Positions 1-8,851 of a stretch of DNA of 47,928 bases are shown here, piece by piece. A program made the position numbers and the translations under genes. Position 1 is the stretch's first letter; every line of letters starts with the position of its first letter. Source of the stretch: Melioribacteraceae bacterium. GTDB lineage: Bacteria; Bacteroidota; Ignavibacteria; Ignavibacteriales; Melioribacteraceae. The DNA lies in assembly GCA_026983795.1 (NCBI GenBank), contig JALSTI010000185.1:1-47928 (forward strand), given 5' to 3'. Below the pieces are notes generated by a model. The model had not been told where the DNA came from. It saw only the letters and a list, made by a program, of their open reading frames with translations, and searched no databases.

Positions 1-1
1 T

Positions 2-139
2 AATCATGTTTATTATCATTTAAGATTTACGAAAGAACAGGAAGACTGTAAATATTACAAGGTAATGATCGATTTGGAAAAATATTATACTCTTGATTTT
101 TCCTTGGATGATGAAACGAATAATCTATTTATAAACTAA
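2..139 (+). CDS. C-terminal fragment of an unrecognised protein
   Basis: An uninterrupted reading frame enters from the window edge and runs 45 codons to a TAA at 137-139. Its last base is the A of the next gene's ATG (TAATG overlap), which is a typical arrangement for translational coupling and is the main reason to believe the frame is coding. The visible tail is rich in tyrosine, aspartate and lysine and ends in LFIN. Too little is visible to name a family. The 5' part lies outside the window, so the start, length and function are unknown. Confidence 0.55.
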   Translation, partial: NHVYYHLRFTKEQEDCKYYKVMIDLEKYYTLDFSLDDETNNLFIN

Positions 140-648
140 TGAAGAAAAAAACGGCAAATATTATTTTTTTAATTATATCCGGTTTGTTTGTAAATATTAC
201 ACCCGGACAATCGTTAAAAACCGTGGCATTTTCTTTTGCCAGTTTTGACGTTTTGAATAATAATGCGAATTCTGGAGAATGGAGGATTGAACTAAGATCG
301 GAAAGAGAGAACAAGTATTACAGCCCCTTTGGCGGAATTATGGTAAACGATCAAGGCGCTTTGTATTTTTATGCAGGCTTGTTTTATAATTTTAACATAA
401 CAGAAAATATAATTGTGACACCTAGTTTCGCTCCAGGTCTTTATAAGAAAGGGTACAGTAAAGATTTGAGTTTCATAATTGAGTTCCGGTCTCAAATTGA
501 ATTGTCATATAAATTCCGGAATAATTCCCGCATCGGGTTAAGTTTTAATCATATTTCAAACGGTAGTTTGGGCGATTCCAATCCCGGTGTGGAAAGTTTT
601 GCTTTTACTTATATTGTGCCGTTGACTAAAGTATTCGGCTTTATTTAG
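139..648 (+). CDS. PagL-like lipid A 3-O-deacylase (acyloxyacyl hydrolase family)
   Basis: A 169-residue protein with an N-terminal signal peptide (Lys-rich start, hydrophobic stretch to about residue 23) followed by alternating strands expected of an outer-membrane beta-barrel. The C-terminal segment FNHISNGSLG...NPGVE contains His138, Ser140 and Glu152; their spacing (2 and 12) equals that of the His-Ser-Glu catalytic triad of Pseudomonas PagL (126, 128, 140), which removes the 3-linked acyl chain of lipid A at the outer membrane. The ATG overlaps the upstream stop, suggesting translational coupling. The length matches the family (about 150-190). The substrate in this organism is inferred from the family. 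Confidence 0.82.
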   Translation: MKKKTANIIFLIISGLFVNITPGQSLKTVAFSFASFDVLNNNANSGEWRIELRSERENKYYSPFGGIMVNDQGALYFYAGLFYNFNITENIIVTPSFAPGLYKKGYSKDLSFIIEFRSQIELSYKFRNNSRIGLSFNHISNGSLGDSNPGVESFAFTYIVPLTKVFGFI

Positions 649-738
649 TGGAAAGGAGCAATTTTTTTATCATCTAATTCTACTCTAAAAAAATCTTATA
701 TTCCGGAAGCATAAAATTAAAGTGCACAAATGATTGTG

Positions 739-767
739 TTGTATTTTAGAAAAAATCCTTTTATTAT
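739..767 (+). promoter_or_regulatory. Candidate sigma-70-type promoter of msrA
   Basis: TTGTAT at 739-744 and TATTAT at 762-767 are separated by 17 bases and lie just upstream of the msrA start at 801. A TGGAGTAAGG Shine-Dalgarno sequence directly precedes the ATG. The match is by eye and the region is very AT-rich, so chance similarity is possible. Confidence 0.35.
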
Positions 768-800
768 ATATAAGACAATGTATCTTAATTTGGAGTAAGG

Positions 801-1445
801 ATGAAATCCATTAAATTTATAATAATTATTATTTTAGTAAGCTTTACAACTACTGTTAACGCGCAAAATAAAATAAAAGGGAAAAGAGTGAGTAATACTG
901 AAAATAATTATGAAACCGCAACATTCGGTACAGGTTGTTTCTGGTGTACCGAAGCTATTTTTCAAAAGTTAAATGGAGTGAAATCCGTTGTATCAGGCTA
1001 TTCGGGCGGAACTGTTGAGAATCCCAGTTATAACGAAGTGTGTACCGGTAATACGGGTCATGCGGAAGTTTGCCAAATAGTTTATGATCCGGCTGTAATC
1101 AGTTATAAAGAATTATTAAAAGTATTCTGGTCGGTTCACGATCCTACTACGTTAAACAGACAAGGAGCCGATGTTGGCACGCAATACAGGTCAGTTATAT
1201 TTTACCATAACAACCGGCAAAAGGAATTGGCTTTAAAATATAAAAACGAGCTTAATAAAGCGGGTGTGTTTCCAAATCCTATTGTAACGGAAATTTCACC
1301 GTATACAAATTTTTATGAAGCTGAAAATTACCATCAAGATTATTATGCAAGGAATAAAAGTCAGCCTTATTGCAGCTTTGTAATTACTCCCAAATTAAAA
1401 AAGTTTGAAAAAGTTTTCAAAGATAAAATAAAGAAAGGGAACTAA
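801..1445 (+). CDS. msrA: Peptide-methionine (S)-S-oxide reductase MsrA, exported
   Basis: MsrA reduces methionine-S-sulfoxide in damaged proteins back to methionine. The hallmark GCFWCTE is present, with catalytic Cys46 and Cys49, followed by the conserved VVSGYSGG and the GHAEV and HDPTTLNRQG stretches. Residues 1-21 form a clear signal peptide ending near VNAQ, so this copy should act in the periplasm or be a lipid-free exported enzyme rather than the cytosolic form. No MsrB domain is fused. The gene has a strong Shine-Dalgarno sequence and a plausible promoter of its own. Its stop overlaps the stop of the convergent sensor kinase gene by four bases. Confidence 0.95.
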   Translation: MKSIKFIIIIILVSFTTTVNAQNKIKGKRVSNTENNYETATFGTGCFWCTEAIFQKLNGVKSVVSGYSGGTVENPSYNEVCTGNTGHAEVCQIVYDPAVISYKELLKVFWSVHDPTTLNRQGADVGTQYRSVIFYHNNRQKELALKYKNELNKAGVFPNPIVTEISPYTNFYEAENYHQDYYARNKSQPYCSFVITPKLKKFEKVFKDKIKKGN

Positions 1446-4400
1446 CTGAATAAAACTATAAATTTAGTACCTTTATTCTTTTCCGAATCAACGTGTATTT
1501 CGGCATTATTTAATTCGCAATATTTTTTAACAAGAGCAAGACCCAAACCGTTGCCCTCAAATTGGCGTGTATATCCGGTTTCTTCTTGAGTAAAGGGATT
1601 AAATACTTGGGTTAAAAATTCTTTTGTCATTCCAATTCCCGTATCTTCAATAATTACGCTTTTCTTGCCGTCTTTTTCCGAAACGGAAATTTTAATAAAA
1701 CCCGTATCCGTATATTTTACGGCGTTATCTATTAAATTGGCAAATAGCTGCGTAACCGTGTATTGATCGGCATTTACAATAATATCTTTATCCGGAAAAT
1801 TTTTAATTAATTTTAAGCCCTTCGAATTTATCAAACCCTTAAGTTCCAAAATTAGCTCATCCAACAGCGTACAAAGATTAATTTTTGTGGGTTTTAAATC
1901 TATATTGCCTGTTTGTATTCTTGACATATTTAAGATGGAATCAATTGTTCGTATTAATCTTCTACTACTGTTATTAATGATATCAAATCCTTCAAGAAGA
2001 TTTTTATCTAATTTATCACTTAAATTATCTTTAATTAAATTAGAAAAACTCAATATAGAATTTATAGGGGTTCTTATTTCGTGGGACATTTGCGCTAAGA
2101 ACTCCGATTTTAATTTATCCGATTTTTCGGCTTCTTCCTTTGCCAGCTCCAATTCCTTTTTAGATTTTTCCAATTTTTCTTCATACATGGTTTTTATTTT
2201 AATTCTCTCTTCCAATTCCATGTTCATTTTTTTTATTTGATGAACGCGAAAACTGAAACCAAGATAAACAAGCCCCATTATTAAAATAGAGCTTAATATT
2301 AAGAACCAGGTCTTGCGCCAATAAGGTACGGTTATTTCTATATTAAATTTGGCAATATTAGCGCTTCTTATATTTTGACCGTTAAATGCTTCCGCTTCGA
2401 ATCTATATTTTCCTGGTTCGAGGTTGTAAAGCGTAATCTCATTTTTATATGACGGAGCCGACCATTTACCGTTATTTATCCGGTACGAATATTTAACATT
2501 AGACGGATTGGTTAAGTTAACGCCTACAAGCTCAATTTTGAAGTTATTGCTGTTATAGGGAAATTTGATAAAATTATTTGTTGAAAATTCATCAATTGTT
2601 TCTTGACTTAAGTTTAATCTTTTAAAATTGGATTGTAAAATTTCAATATTTGAAATGATAATTTTCGGCGGCGTATTATTAACTTCAATTTCGTTTGGAT
2701 TGAACTTAATAAGTCCTTTTATAGTACCAATCCAAATATTGTTTTTACTATCACAAAAAGCAGCATTTTGAATACATTCGGTTCCCAAAAAACCGTCTTT
2801 CTTGTTGAAAGATAAAACTTCTTTTTTCCCTGTTTTTAAATATTTTTTTAAATAAAATTTATTTATTCCTTTATTAGTTCCTATCCACAAATTACCTTCT
2901 TTGTCAACCACAGTGCAGAGGATGGAATTATCATTCAGTCCGTCTATTACCTTTAAACTATCAAACTTTTTTGTTTCAAGGGAATATTTGAATAATCCGG
3001 CTTCGTAAGTTCCGAGCCATAGATTATTTAAAGAATCTTCCAATATATTCATTACGCTGTATTTTTGAATTGGATAAAAGTTTTCGGGTAACTTGAAACT
3101 GTCCTTTTCAATTTTCCTTATTCCCGTGTCCGTTCCCGCCCAAATATTTCCTTTGGAATCTTGAAGCAATGAATAAAAAGTGGGTATTTCATCATTATTG
3201 CCGCTATTGAAAGGTATTATGTGAGAATTTTTAAAGTAAAATAGACCGTCAAATGTTGTACCGAACAACACCCTGCCGGATTTATCTTTTAAAAAGCATA
3301 AGGCTTCACTTTCCAGCGAGTTTCCCTTAAGAATAAATCTATTCCATTTGCCGTTTTTATTTTTAATTATATAATTGTTTAATCCCAGCCAAATATTATT
3401 TTCATCATCAATAAAGATTGCATTTATACCGGAAACTCCTTTTAATACATTAGGAACAGGGTGAAAAAGTTTCCCGTTTTTATACGTCAGTAAATTTAAA
3501 CTTTCGGTTCCAATCCAAATTGTTCCTTTAGAATCTTCATTTATAGCCCAAGCGTCTATATTAATCCCTTTAAATTTGGGGAATATTTCAGGATTTTCAT
3601 TTCGTAGCATATACATTCCGTCATCGGTTCCAAACCATAAATTATGTTCCCGGTCTTCAAATATTACGGAAATTTGATAACGGTTTAATCCTTCTTTGCT
3701 TCCGTAAGTAACAATTTTATTATTGTGAATTTTTATTGCTTTTCCATAAGCAGCTATCCATATATTTCCTTTTGAATCTTCGGAAAATGCCCAAACATCT
3801 CTGAGCTTAAAGTTAATTTTTAGTTTAAGTTCGCTTAGTTTGTTTTGATAAAAAATGAAAATACGGTTTTGCGTCCCCAACCAAATTTTTCCGTCCCGTG
3901 TTTTGTATATGCTTATTACTTGTTGACCTGAAAGTTTATTTCCGAAATTTTCTTTTTTGAAGTTCTTACCGTTAAAGATTAAAATTCCGTCGTTTACACC
4001 CAGCCAAATATCACCGTTTGTGTTTTTAAAAACAGACCAAATTATTGTGTTGGTTCCGGTTGCAGAATCGGAATAAGAAATAAATTTATTCCCGTCGTAA
4101 ATACTGAAACCGTTGTATGTAGCGATTAAAATATTTCCGTTTTCGTCTTCGGCAAGGTTCAATATTGCATTGCTGGGTAAACCTTCGGAAGTAAAAAAGT
4201 TAATGAATTGTTTGCCGTTAAATTTGCTTATTCCTTTTTCGGTGCCAATCCAAATATTACCGGATTTGTCTTTTAACATGCAATTGATTGTATTATCGCA
4301 AAGTCCGCTGCTTGTATAAAAGACTTTAAACTGTTTCCCGTCGTAAATATTTAATCCGCCGCCGTAGGTTCCTATAATTAATCTGCCTTTTTCGTCTTGT

Positions 4401-4522
4401 AAAATGCTGGAAATTTGCGAAGTACTCAGCCCGTTTTCGGGAGAGAATTTTATAAAATTCTTTAATTGGGCAAAGTTATAACCGGAGATTAAAAGTATTA
4501 GAATAAATGTCTTTATTTTCAT
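1442..4522 (-). CDS. Two-component-regulator propeller sensor histidine kinase
   Basis: A 1026-residue membrane sensor kinase. A signal peptide (1-18) is followed by about fourteen regulator-propeller repeats of the form D..GNIWIGT...GI.K (to about residue 610), then a Y_Y_Y domain (about 665-730), one transmembrane segment (about 735-757), a short coiled coil and a HisKA domain with FLAQMSHEIRTP, phospho-acceptor His814. The HATPase domain has an N box (LIDNAVKYTDTG), G1 (EDTGIGM) and G2 (GNGLGLAL). Family members in Bacteroides are hybrid sensors that also carry receiver and AraC domains and sense glycans; this one stops after the ATPase domain, so a separate response regulator is needed. 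The ligand is unknown. The catalytic core is very similar to that of the kinase at 15322-18135. Confidence 0.93.
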   Translation of the reverse strand: MKIKTFILILLISGYNFAQLKNFIKFSPENGLSTSQISSILQDEKGRLIIGTYGGGLNIYDGKQFKVFYTSSGLCDNTINCMLKDKSGNIWIGTEKGISKFNGKQFINFFTSEGLPSNAILNLAEDENGNILIATYNGFSIYDGNKFISYSDSATGTNTIIWSVFKNTNGDIWLGVNDGILIFNGKNFKKENFGNKLSGQQVISIYKTRDGKIWLGTQNRIFIFYQNKLSELKLKINFKLRDVWAFSEDSKGNIWIAAYGKAIKIHNNKIVTYGSKEGLNRYQISVIFEDREHNLWFGTDDGMYMLRNENPEIFPKFKGINIDAWAINEDSKGTIWIGTESLNLLTYKNGKLFHPVPNVLKGVSGINAIFIDDENNIWLGLNNYIIKNKNGKWNRFILKGNSLESEALCFLKDKSGRVLFGTTFDGLFYFKNSHIIPFNSGNNDEIPTFYSLLQDSKGNIWAGTDTGIRKIEKDSFKLPENFYPIQKYSVMNILEDSLNNLWLGTYEAGLFKYSLETKKFDSLKVIDGLNDNSILCTVVDKEGNLWIGTNKGINKFYLKKYLKTGKKEVLSFNKKDGFLGTECIQNAAFCDSKNNIWIGTIKGLIKFNPNEIEVNNTPPKIIISNIEILQSNFKRLNLSQETIDEFSTNNFIKFPYNSNNFKIELVGVNLTNPSNVKYSYRINNGKWSAPSYKNEITLYNLEPGKYRFEAEAFNGQNIRSANIAKFNIEITVPYWRKTWFLILSSILIMGLVYLGFSFRVHQIKKMNMELEERIKIKTMYEEKLEKSKKELELAKEEAEKSDKLKSEFLAQMSHEIRTPINSILSFSNLIKDNLSDKLDKNLLEGFDIINNSSRRLIRTIDSILNMSRIQTGNIDLKPTKINLCTLLDELILELKGLINSKGLKLIKNFPDKDIIVNADQYTVTQLFANLIDNAVKYTDTGFIKISVSEKDGKKSVIIEDTGIGMTKEFLTQVFNPFTQEETGYTRQFEGNGLGLALVKKYCELNNAEIHVDSEKNKGTKFIVLFS

Positions 4523-4569
4523 CTTGTCCGAATTTTTAAAAACAGTTAATTATTATCATCGAATAATAT

Positions 4570-4617
4570 TAATGATTATCAAATCCAATTTACAGGGCAA
4601 GAAGGAAATAATCATTA
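4570..4617. repeat. 10-bp inverted repeat upstream of the propeller kinase
   Basis: TAATGATTAT at 4570-4579 and its exact reverse complement ATAATCATTA at 4608-4617 are separated by 28 bases, beginning 48 bases upstream of the kinase start at 4522. It could be a pair of operator half-sites or chance in AT-rich DNA; nothing else supports a function. Confidence 0.3.
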
Positions 4618-4646
4618 TTATAAAATTAAGTACTTAGCAAACTAAT

Positions 4647-5288
4647 TTAACCAAAAAGGAATAAATTTAATTCAGAAAAATCATCCAGAACCGGAACATT
4701 GCAGGAAAGAAGAGTTTGCTTGTTTTGATGACCGGAAGAGAGAAGAACCGAACCGGCTCCGAGTTCTTTTGCAACTTCAAAGTCGTGTAAAGTATCTCCG
4801 ATAAATAAAATTTCGTTTGTTCCGTTATTTAATTTTTTAATTAAAGACTTGCCCAACTCAAGTTTACCGGTTGCATAAATATGATTTAATCCAACTACAT
4901 TGCTCATAAACTTGGTCAACCCGAATTTTGCAACAATTTCCTCAAGTGTATTTTGTTTATATGCGGAAAGTATGGATTGGGAAATTCCGTAGTCATAAAT
5001 TTTTTTTACTGTTTCTAAAGCTCCTTTTGTTAAAGCGGCTTCATATTTCCTTTTTTCATATTCGTCCATCCATTCTTTACCCACAATTTCAAATGACTCA
5101 TCCTCAAAATTGAATCCGGCTTTTTTATAATAATTTTCGACCGGAATAGTAAAAATGGTTTTATACTTTTGCAAGGAAAGTGTTTCCATATTTCTTTTTC
5201 TAAGGACGTTATTGATAATCTCCAAACAAAGATGAACGTCGTCAAAAAGCGTTCCGTTCCAGTCCCAAATTATATGTTTATATTTCAT
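4647..5288 (-). CDS. HAD-superfamily hydrolase, phosphoglycolate phosphatase-like
   Basis: A 213-residue cytosolic phosphatase-like protein. Motif I is WDWNGTLFDD (nucleophile Asp9, with Asn11 where many HADs have the second Asp, a variant common in this subgroup). A helical cap follows (about 20-95), then SAYKQNT as motif II and FIGDTLHDFEVAKELGA as motif IV, ending with the usual GH segment. The length fits Gph/PgpA-like HADs. The substrate cannot be read from sequence. A Shine-Dalgarno AAAGGA precedes the ATG, and the gene lies 20 bases after the DUF1684 gene on the same strand, so it is probably the last gene of an operon starting with the C1 peptidase. Confidence 0.85.
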   Translation of the reverse strand: MKYKHIIWDWNGTLFDDVHLCLEIINNVLRKRNMETLSLQKYKTIFTIPVENYYKKAGFNFEDESFEIVGKEWMDEYEKRKYEAALTKGALETVKKIYDYGISQSILSAYKQNTLEEIVAKFGLTKFMSNVVGLNHIYATGKLELGKSLIKKLNNGTNEILFIGDTLHDFEVAKELGAGSVLLSSGHQNKQTLLSCNVPVLDDFSELNLFLFG

Positions 5289-5308
5289 TAAAATTTCCTT
5301 TAGGGTAA

Positions 5309-6229
5309 TTAATGTCCGTGACCGTAATTTTTTTCGCCGGCGGTAATTTCCAATTTAAGATAATTATCTTTTGGCGGCAACGGGCAAGTTGCAAATTTAG
5401 TAAAAGCGCATGGCGGGTTGTAAGCTTTGTTAAAATCGATTACGGTTTTTCCCGATGAAGCGGGTTTGGGAACATATAAAAATCTCCCGCCGCCGTAAGT
5501 TTCCACGCCGCTGGTTTTATCGGCAAAAATTACGAAAAATCTGTTATCCTCTTCTATTGGGTTCAAATGGTATTCTTTTCCGTTTAACCGGAATTTTAAT
5601 ATTCCGTAACTCGTATCTTTTTCAACAGTACCTATTATAGTAGGTATGTATAAAATTTTCGGGTCTTGATATTTTTCAAATATTGCCTGAACTTTCCACT
5701 CAGGATTGATTGGATAATAATCAATACCCTTGAAATTTTTTACCAACGGAGCTTCTAAATTACGAAGTCTTACTCCATACCTATCGCTCCGTTTAATTAT
5801 AAACCATCTAAAAGATTTATAGGAAAGGATAGTAGGGTTACCGGAAAGATCATTTTTCAGTTCCGTTTCATGAATTATTTTATCGTCGTTTTTTACATTT
5901 AATCCGTTGTTTATTTTTACTTTAACGTTTCCGTTATTAAGAATAAAGTATCCGATAAATTTAGGAGTCCCTTCGGGAAATATAATATCATTGGATTTGT
6001 CCGAACCGAATTTATTTGTCCCTTCTTTTAACCAAAATAATCCTACTAAGTTTAGCCAGCCGTTTTCCTTTTTTAAATTTGCAATTCTTTTTTTATGCCA
6101 TTGCTCAATTTGGCGTATATATTTTATTTTAGCTGCAGATTGCTTTTTACTGCATGCAGAAAAAAGGAATGCCATTGAAACTATAATCAGGATAAGTGCA
6201 AAAGTTTTTTTGTTTATATTCTTAATCAT
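5309..6229 (-). CDS. DUF1684 lipoprotein
   Basis: A 306-residue protein with a lipoprotein signal (hydrophobic core and FSAC, Cys26), so probably anchored in the envelope. The C-terminal half carries the DUF1684 signature, including YGGGRFLYVPKP, the segment DFNKAYNPPCAFTKFATCPL and LEITAGEKNYGHGH. DUF1684 proteins have no firmly established activity; the conserved Cys-rich NPPCA..ATCPLPP segment suggests a metal or catalytic site, but that is speculation. The gene sits 24 bases after the C1 peptidase gene, in the same orientation, and upstream of a HAD hydrolase. Confidence 0.88.
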   Translation of the reverse strand: MIKNINKKTFALILIIVSMAFLFSACSKKQSAAKIKYIRQIEQWHKKRIANLKKENGWLNLVGLFWLKEGTNKFGSDKSNDIIFPEGTPKFIGYFILNNGNVKVKINNGLNVKNDDKIIHETELKNDLSGNPTILSYKSFRWFIIKRSDRYGVRLRNLEAPLVKNFKGIDYYPINPEWKVQAIFEKYQDPKILYIPTIIGTVEKDTSYGILKFRLNGKEYHLNPIEEDNRFFVIFADKTSGVETYGGGRFLYVPKPASSGKTVIDFNKAYNPPCAFTKFATCPLPPKDNYLKLEITAGEKNYGHGH

Positions 6230-6253
6230 AAGGGACTCCCAACCAATTATAAA

Positions 6254-7486
6254 TTATTTGAATTTATTCAAAATATTACCTACAGCGTCTTTATGTACCA
6301 TAAAATCCATAATTTTTAATTTTAGATAATCAAAACTCATAAAATAATAACCTTTATTATTACCGTCTCTGGAACTTGATGCCGAATCTTTTATTAAATA
6401 CCAATCCTTGCCATTTTTTTGCATGTAACCAACCAGATGAATTCCATGATCATCTGTCGTAGTTTTATTGCTGAACCGGAACTGACGGGCATTTTCGTCA
6501 ATATATTCGGAAGGTATATCGAATGACGGAATAATAAAAACATCCTTTTCGGGAATTCTACCGGGTTCGGAAACATCTCCTCCGATACTCATCGTATAAC
6601 CGTTTCTAATTGCCGATTTAACAATTTTTGTAAAATCCTTAAGAGGCACATTATAATAATCTTTGCTGTGCCACCAATTATCGGGTACTTTGTATTCAAC
6701 TTGTTTAAAATACGGAGCTTGCATGTAGGAAAGGATATCCACATAATCGTCGAGATTTAATTTAAGGTAATTATGGAGATATTGCAGCGGGGTAAAGGAT
6801 TTATTTTCAACAATAATTTTTTGAGGCGGTGTTCCGATGTAATTATTCAAAATCGATTTGATGGTAGATAAAACGAGTTTTTCATTCCAAGCGTTATCGG
6901 TTTTAACGGATTGAAGATATGTATACATTTCTTTAAACATTTGACTGTGATCGGGAAATTTTTGTTTCCCTCTAATTCGGGGATAATCTTTTTCAGGAAC
7001 AATTCCGTATTTTTTCCAAATTCTTGTTACGGCATTTGCTTCGGAACCCTGGGCAAATAATGATTGTCCTCTTGTCCTTACAAATTCTTTCGCTTTCTCA
7101 ACATATTCCCAATAGACTGTATACATTTCGGAAAGTTTAACTTTCTTTTTAGTTTGCCGGTATACTTCCGATTCAAAAAAAGAGGTAGTTGCAAACGACC
7201 AACAAGTGCCTGTGTTACCTTGAGAGACGGGTTTGTTATGCCAATAATATTTGAATTCGTCAATGGATTTAGGTAAATCATAACCGGTTAAATCGATTGT
7301 TAAACGTTTAGATTTTTTTACAGGTTTGGCTCTAAGTTCTTTTATGCTTTTCATTATTACGTTCTGATAAAATCCCGGTTTTTTTTCGACAAATATTACT
7401 TTGTCTTTTTTGTGGATTTGTGCATTAATATTAGGTAATGCTATCATGTTAATAACAATGAATAAGATAATAAGTAAACGGTGCAT
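6254..7486 (-). CDS. Exported C1 (papain-fold) cysteine peptidase
   Basis: A 410-residue protein with a signal peptide ending near INAQ (residue 23). The nucleophile region is SQGNTGTCWSFATTSF with Cys95, preceded by Gln89 for the oxyanion hole; the histidine motif is TDDHGIHLVGY with His347. At the position where papain-like enzymes have catalytic Asn (NSW), this protein has KDSASSS with Asp367. The long insert between Cys and His resembles bleomycin-hydrolase-type (C1B) enzymes. It has a strong AAAGGAG ribosome site and leads a probable operon with the DUF1684 lipoprotein and HAD hydrolase. The likely role is periplasmic or surface protein or peptide degradation; the substrate is unknown. 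Confidence 0.87.
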   Translation of the reverse strand: MHRLLIILFIVINMIALPNINAQIHKKDKVIFVEKKPGFYQNVIMKSIKELRAKPVKKSKRLTIDLTGYDLPKSIDEFKYYWHNKPVSQGNTGTCWSFATTSFFESEVYRQTKKKVKLSEMYTVYWEYVEKAKEFVRTRGQSLFAQGSEANAVTRIWKKYGIVPEKDYPRIRGKQKFPDHSQMFKEMYTYLQSVKTDNAWNEKLVLSTIKSILNNYIGTPPQKIIVENKSFTPLQYLHNYLKLNLDDYVDILSYMQAPYFKQVEYKVPDNWWHSKDYYNVPLKDFTKIVKSAIRNGYTMSIGGDVSEPGRIPEKDVFIIPSFDIPSEYIDENARQFRFSNKTTTDDHGIHLVGYMQKNGKDWYLIKDSASSSRDGNNKGYYFMSFDYLKLKIMDFMVHKDAVGNILNKFK

Positions 7487-7644
7487 AATGTTTCTCCTTT
7501 TTTATAATCTTCAACATCCAAATTTAGCGAATAGTTTAAAGAGTGAAAAATAATTAACCGTAATTCTATAAATTAACATTTTATAAAACGTTCACTTTCA
7601 ACTTAGTTTTAATAATTTTATATTGCATTTCAGTTATCAAAAAA

Positions 7645-8850
7645 ATGGAGATAATTTTGCACGCTTCAAAAAGATTAAGCTATATCGGTGTTTCGCCAAC
7701 TATGAAAGTCTCGGCAAAAGCTAAAGAAATGAGACGTAAAGGAATAGATGTTATAGATTTTAGCGTTGGTGAACCGGACTTTCCGACCCCCGAAAATGTT
7801 AAAAATGCAGCTAAGAAAGCAATTGACGAAAACCGCACAAAATATACGATGAATGTGGGAACGCCCGAATTGAGAAAAGCAATTGTTGATAAATTAAAAA
7901 GAGATAATAATCTGGATTACGATATATCCGATATTGTAGTTTCCAGCGGCGCTAAGCAGAGTTTATTTAATACAATTTTATCTATGTTGTACGTCGGCGA
8001 TGAATTAATAATTCCCGCGCCTTACTGGGTTTCTTATCCCCACATGGTAAGTGTTGCCGGAGGTGAATCGGTAATAATTAAGACGAATGAAAAAAACGGA
8101 TTTAAAATTACGGTTGACGAACTTAAAAGCGCAATCACTCCTTTTACAAAAGGAATTTTATTATGTAACCCTTCAAACCCAACCGGTACTGCTTATACGG
8201 TTAATGAGCTTAAACAATTAGCGGAATTTTTAGAGGATTTGGATATCTATATTATTGCCGATGAAATTTATGAAAAGCTGACATACGGCGATTACAAATT
8301 TGTAAGTTTTGCATCTTTAAGCGAAAAATTAAAGAAGAAAACTATTGTGATAAACGGAGTTTCCAAAGCTTATGCAATGACCGGCTGGAGGCTCGGTTAT
8401 GCTGCCGGTCCGCCCGAAATTATTAACGGGATAAATAAAATACAAAGTCACAGCACTTCTAATGCTTCTTCAATTTCACAATATGCTGCAATTGAAGCTT
8501 TAAACGGTCCGCAAGATGCGGTTGAAAAAATGCGCAAGATATTCGAAGAGAGAAAAAATTATTTATATTCGGAATTAACAAAAATTGAAGAAATTACATG
8601 TATTAATCCACAGGGGGCATTTTATCTTTTCCCGAATATAGGTAAGTTTTTCGGTAAGGCTTACGGAAGTTACATTATAAAAAATTCAGTTGATTTATCT
8701 CTCTATCTTTTAGAGGAAGCAAAAGTTGCTTTAGTGCCCGGCAGTGCTTTCGGATTAGAAGGTTACGTTAGAATATCATTTGCAAATTCAATGGATAATT
8801 TGATTGAAGGTGTAAAAAGGTTAAAAAGTGCTTTGGCAAAACTGCAATAA
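7645..8850 (+). CDS. PLP-dependent aspartate-type aminotransferase
   Basis: A fold-type I class I aminotransferase of about 400 residues (Asp/aromatic subgroup I-gamma, as in Thermus and Bacillus AspB). Visible signatures are DFSVGEPDFPTP near the N-terminus, SNPTGTAY, ADEIYEKLTYGD, the PLP lysine in GVSKAYAMTGWRLGY (Lys241) and the substrate-binding arginine in YVRISFA. It transfers the amino group between aspartate and 2-oxoglutarate, or a related acid. The ATG at 7645 lacks a ribosome site; a TTG at 7657 in the same frame has GGAG six bases upstream, so the protein may begin four residues later. It ends one base from the convergent aroE gene. Confidence 0.93.
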   Translation: MEIILHASKRLSYIGVSPTMKVSAKAKEMRRKGIDVIDFSVGEPDFPTPENVKNAAKKAIDENRTKYTMNVGTPELRKAIVDKLKRDNNLDYDISDIVVSSGAKQSLFNTILSMLYVGDELIIPAPYWVSYPHMVSVAGGESVIIKTNEKNGFKITVDELKSAITPFTKGILLCNPSNPTGTAYTVNELKQLAEFLEDLDIYIIADEIYEKLTYGDYKFVSFASLSEKLKKKTIVINGVSKAYAMTGWRLGYAAGPPEIINGINKIQSHSTSNASSISQYAAIEALNGPQDAVEKMRKIFEERKNYLYSELTKIEEITCINPQGAFYLFPNIGKFFGKAYGSYIIKNSVDLSLYLLEEAKVALVPGSAFGLEGYVRISFANSMDNLIEGVKRLKSALAKLQ

Positions 8851-8851
8851 A

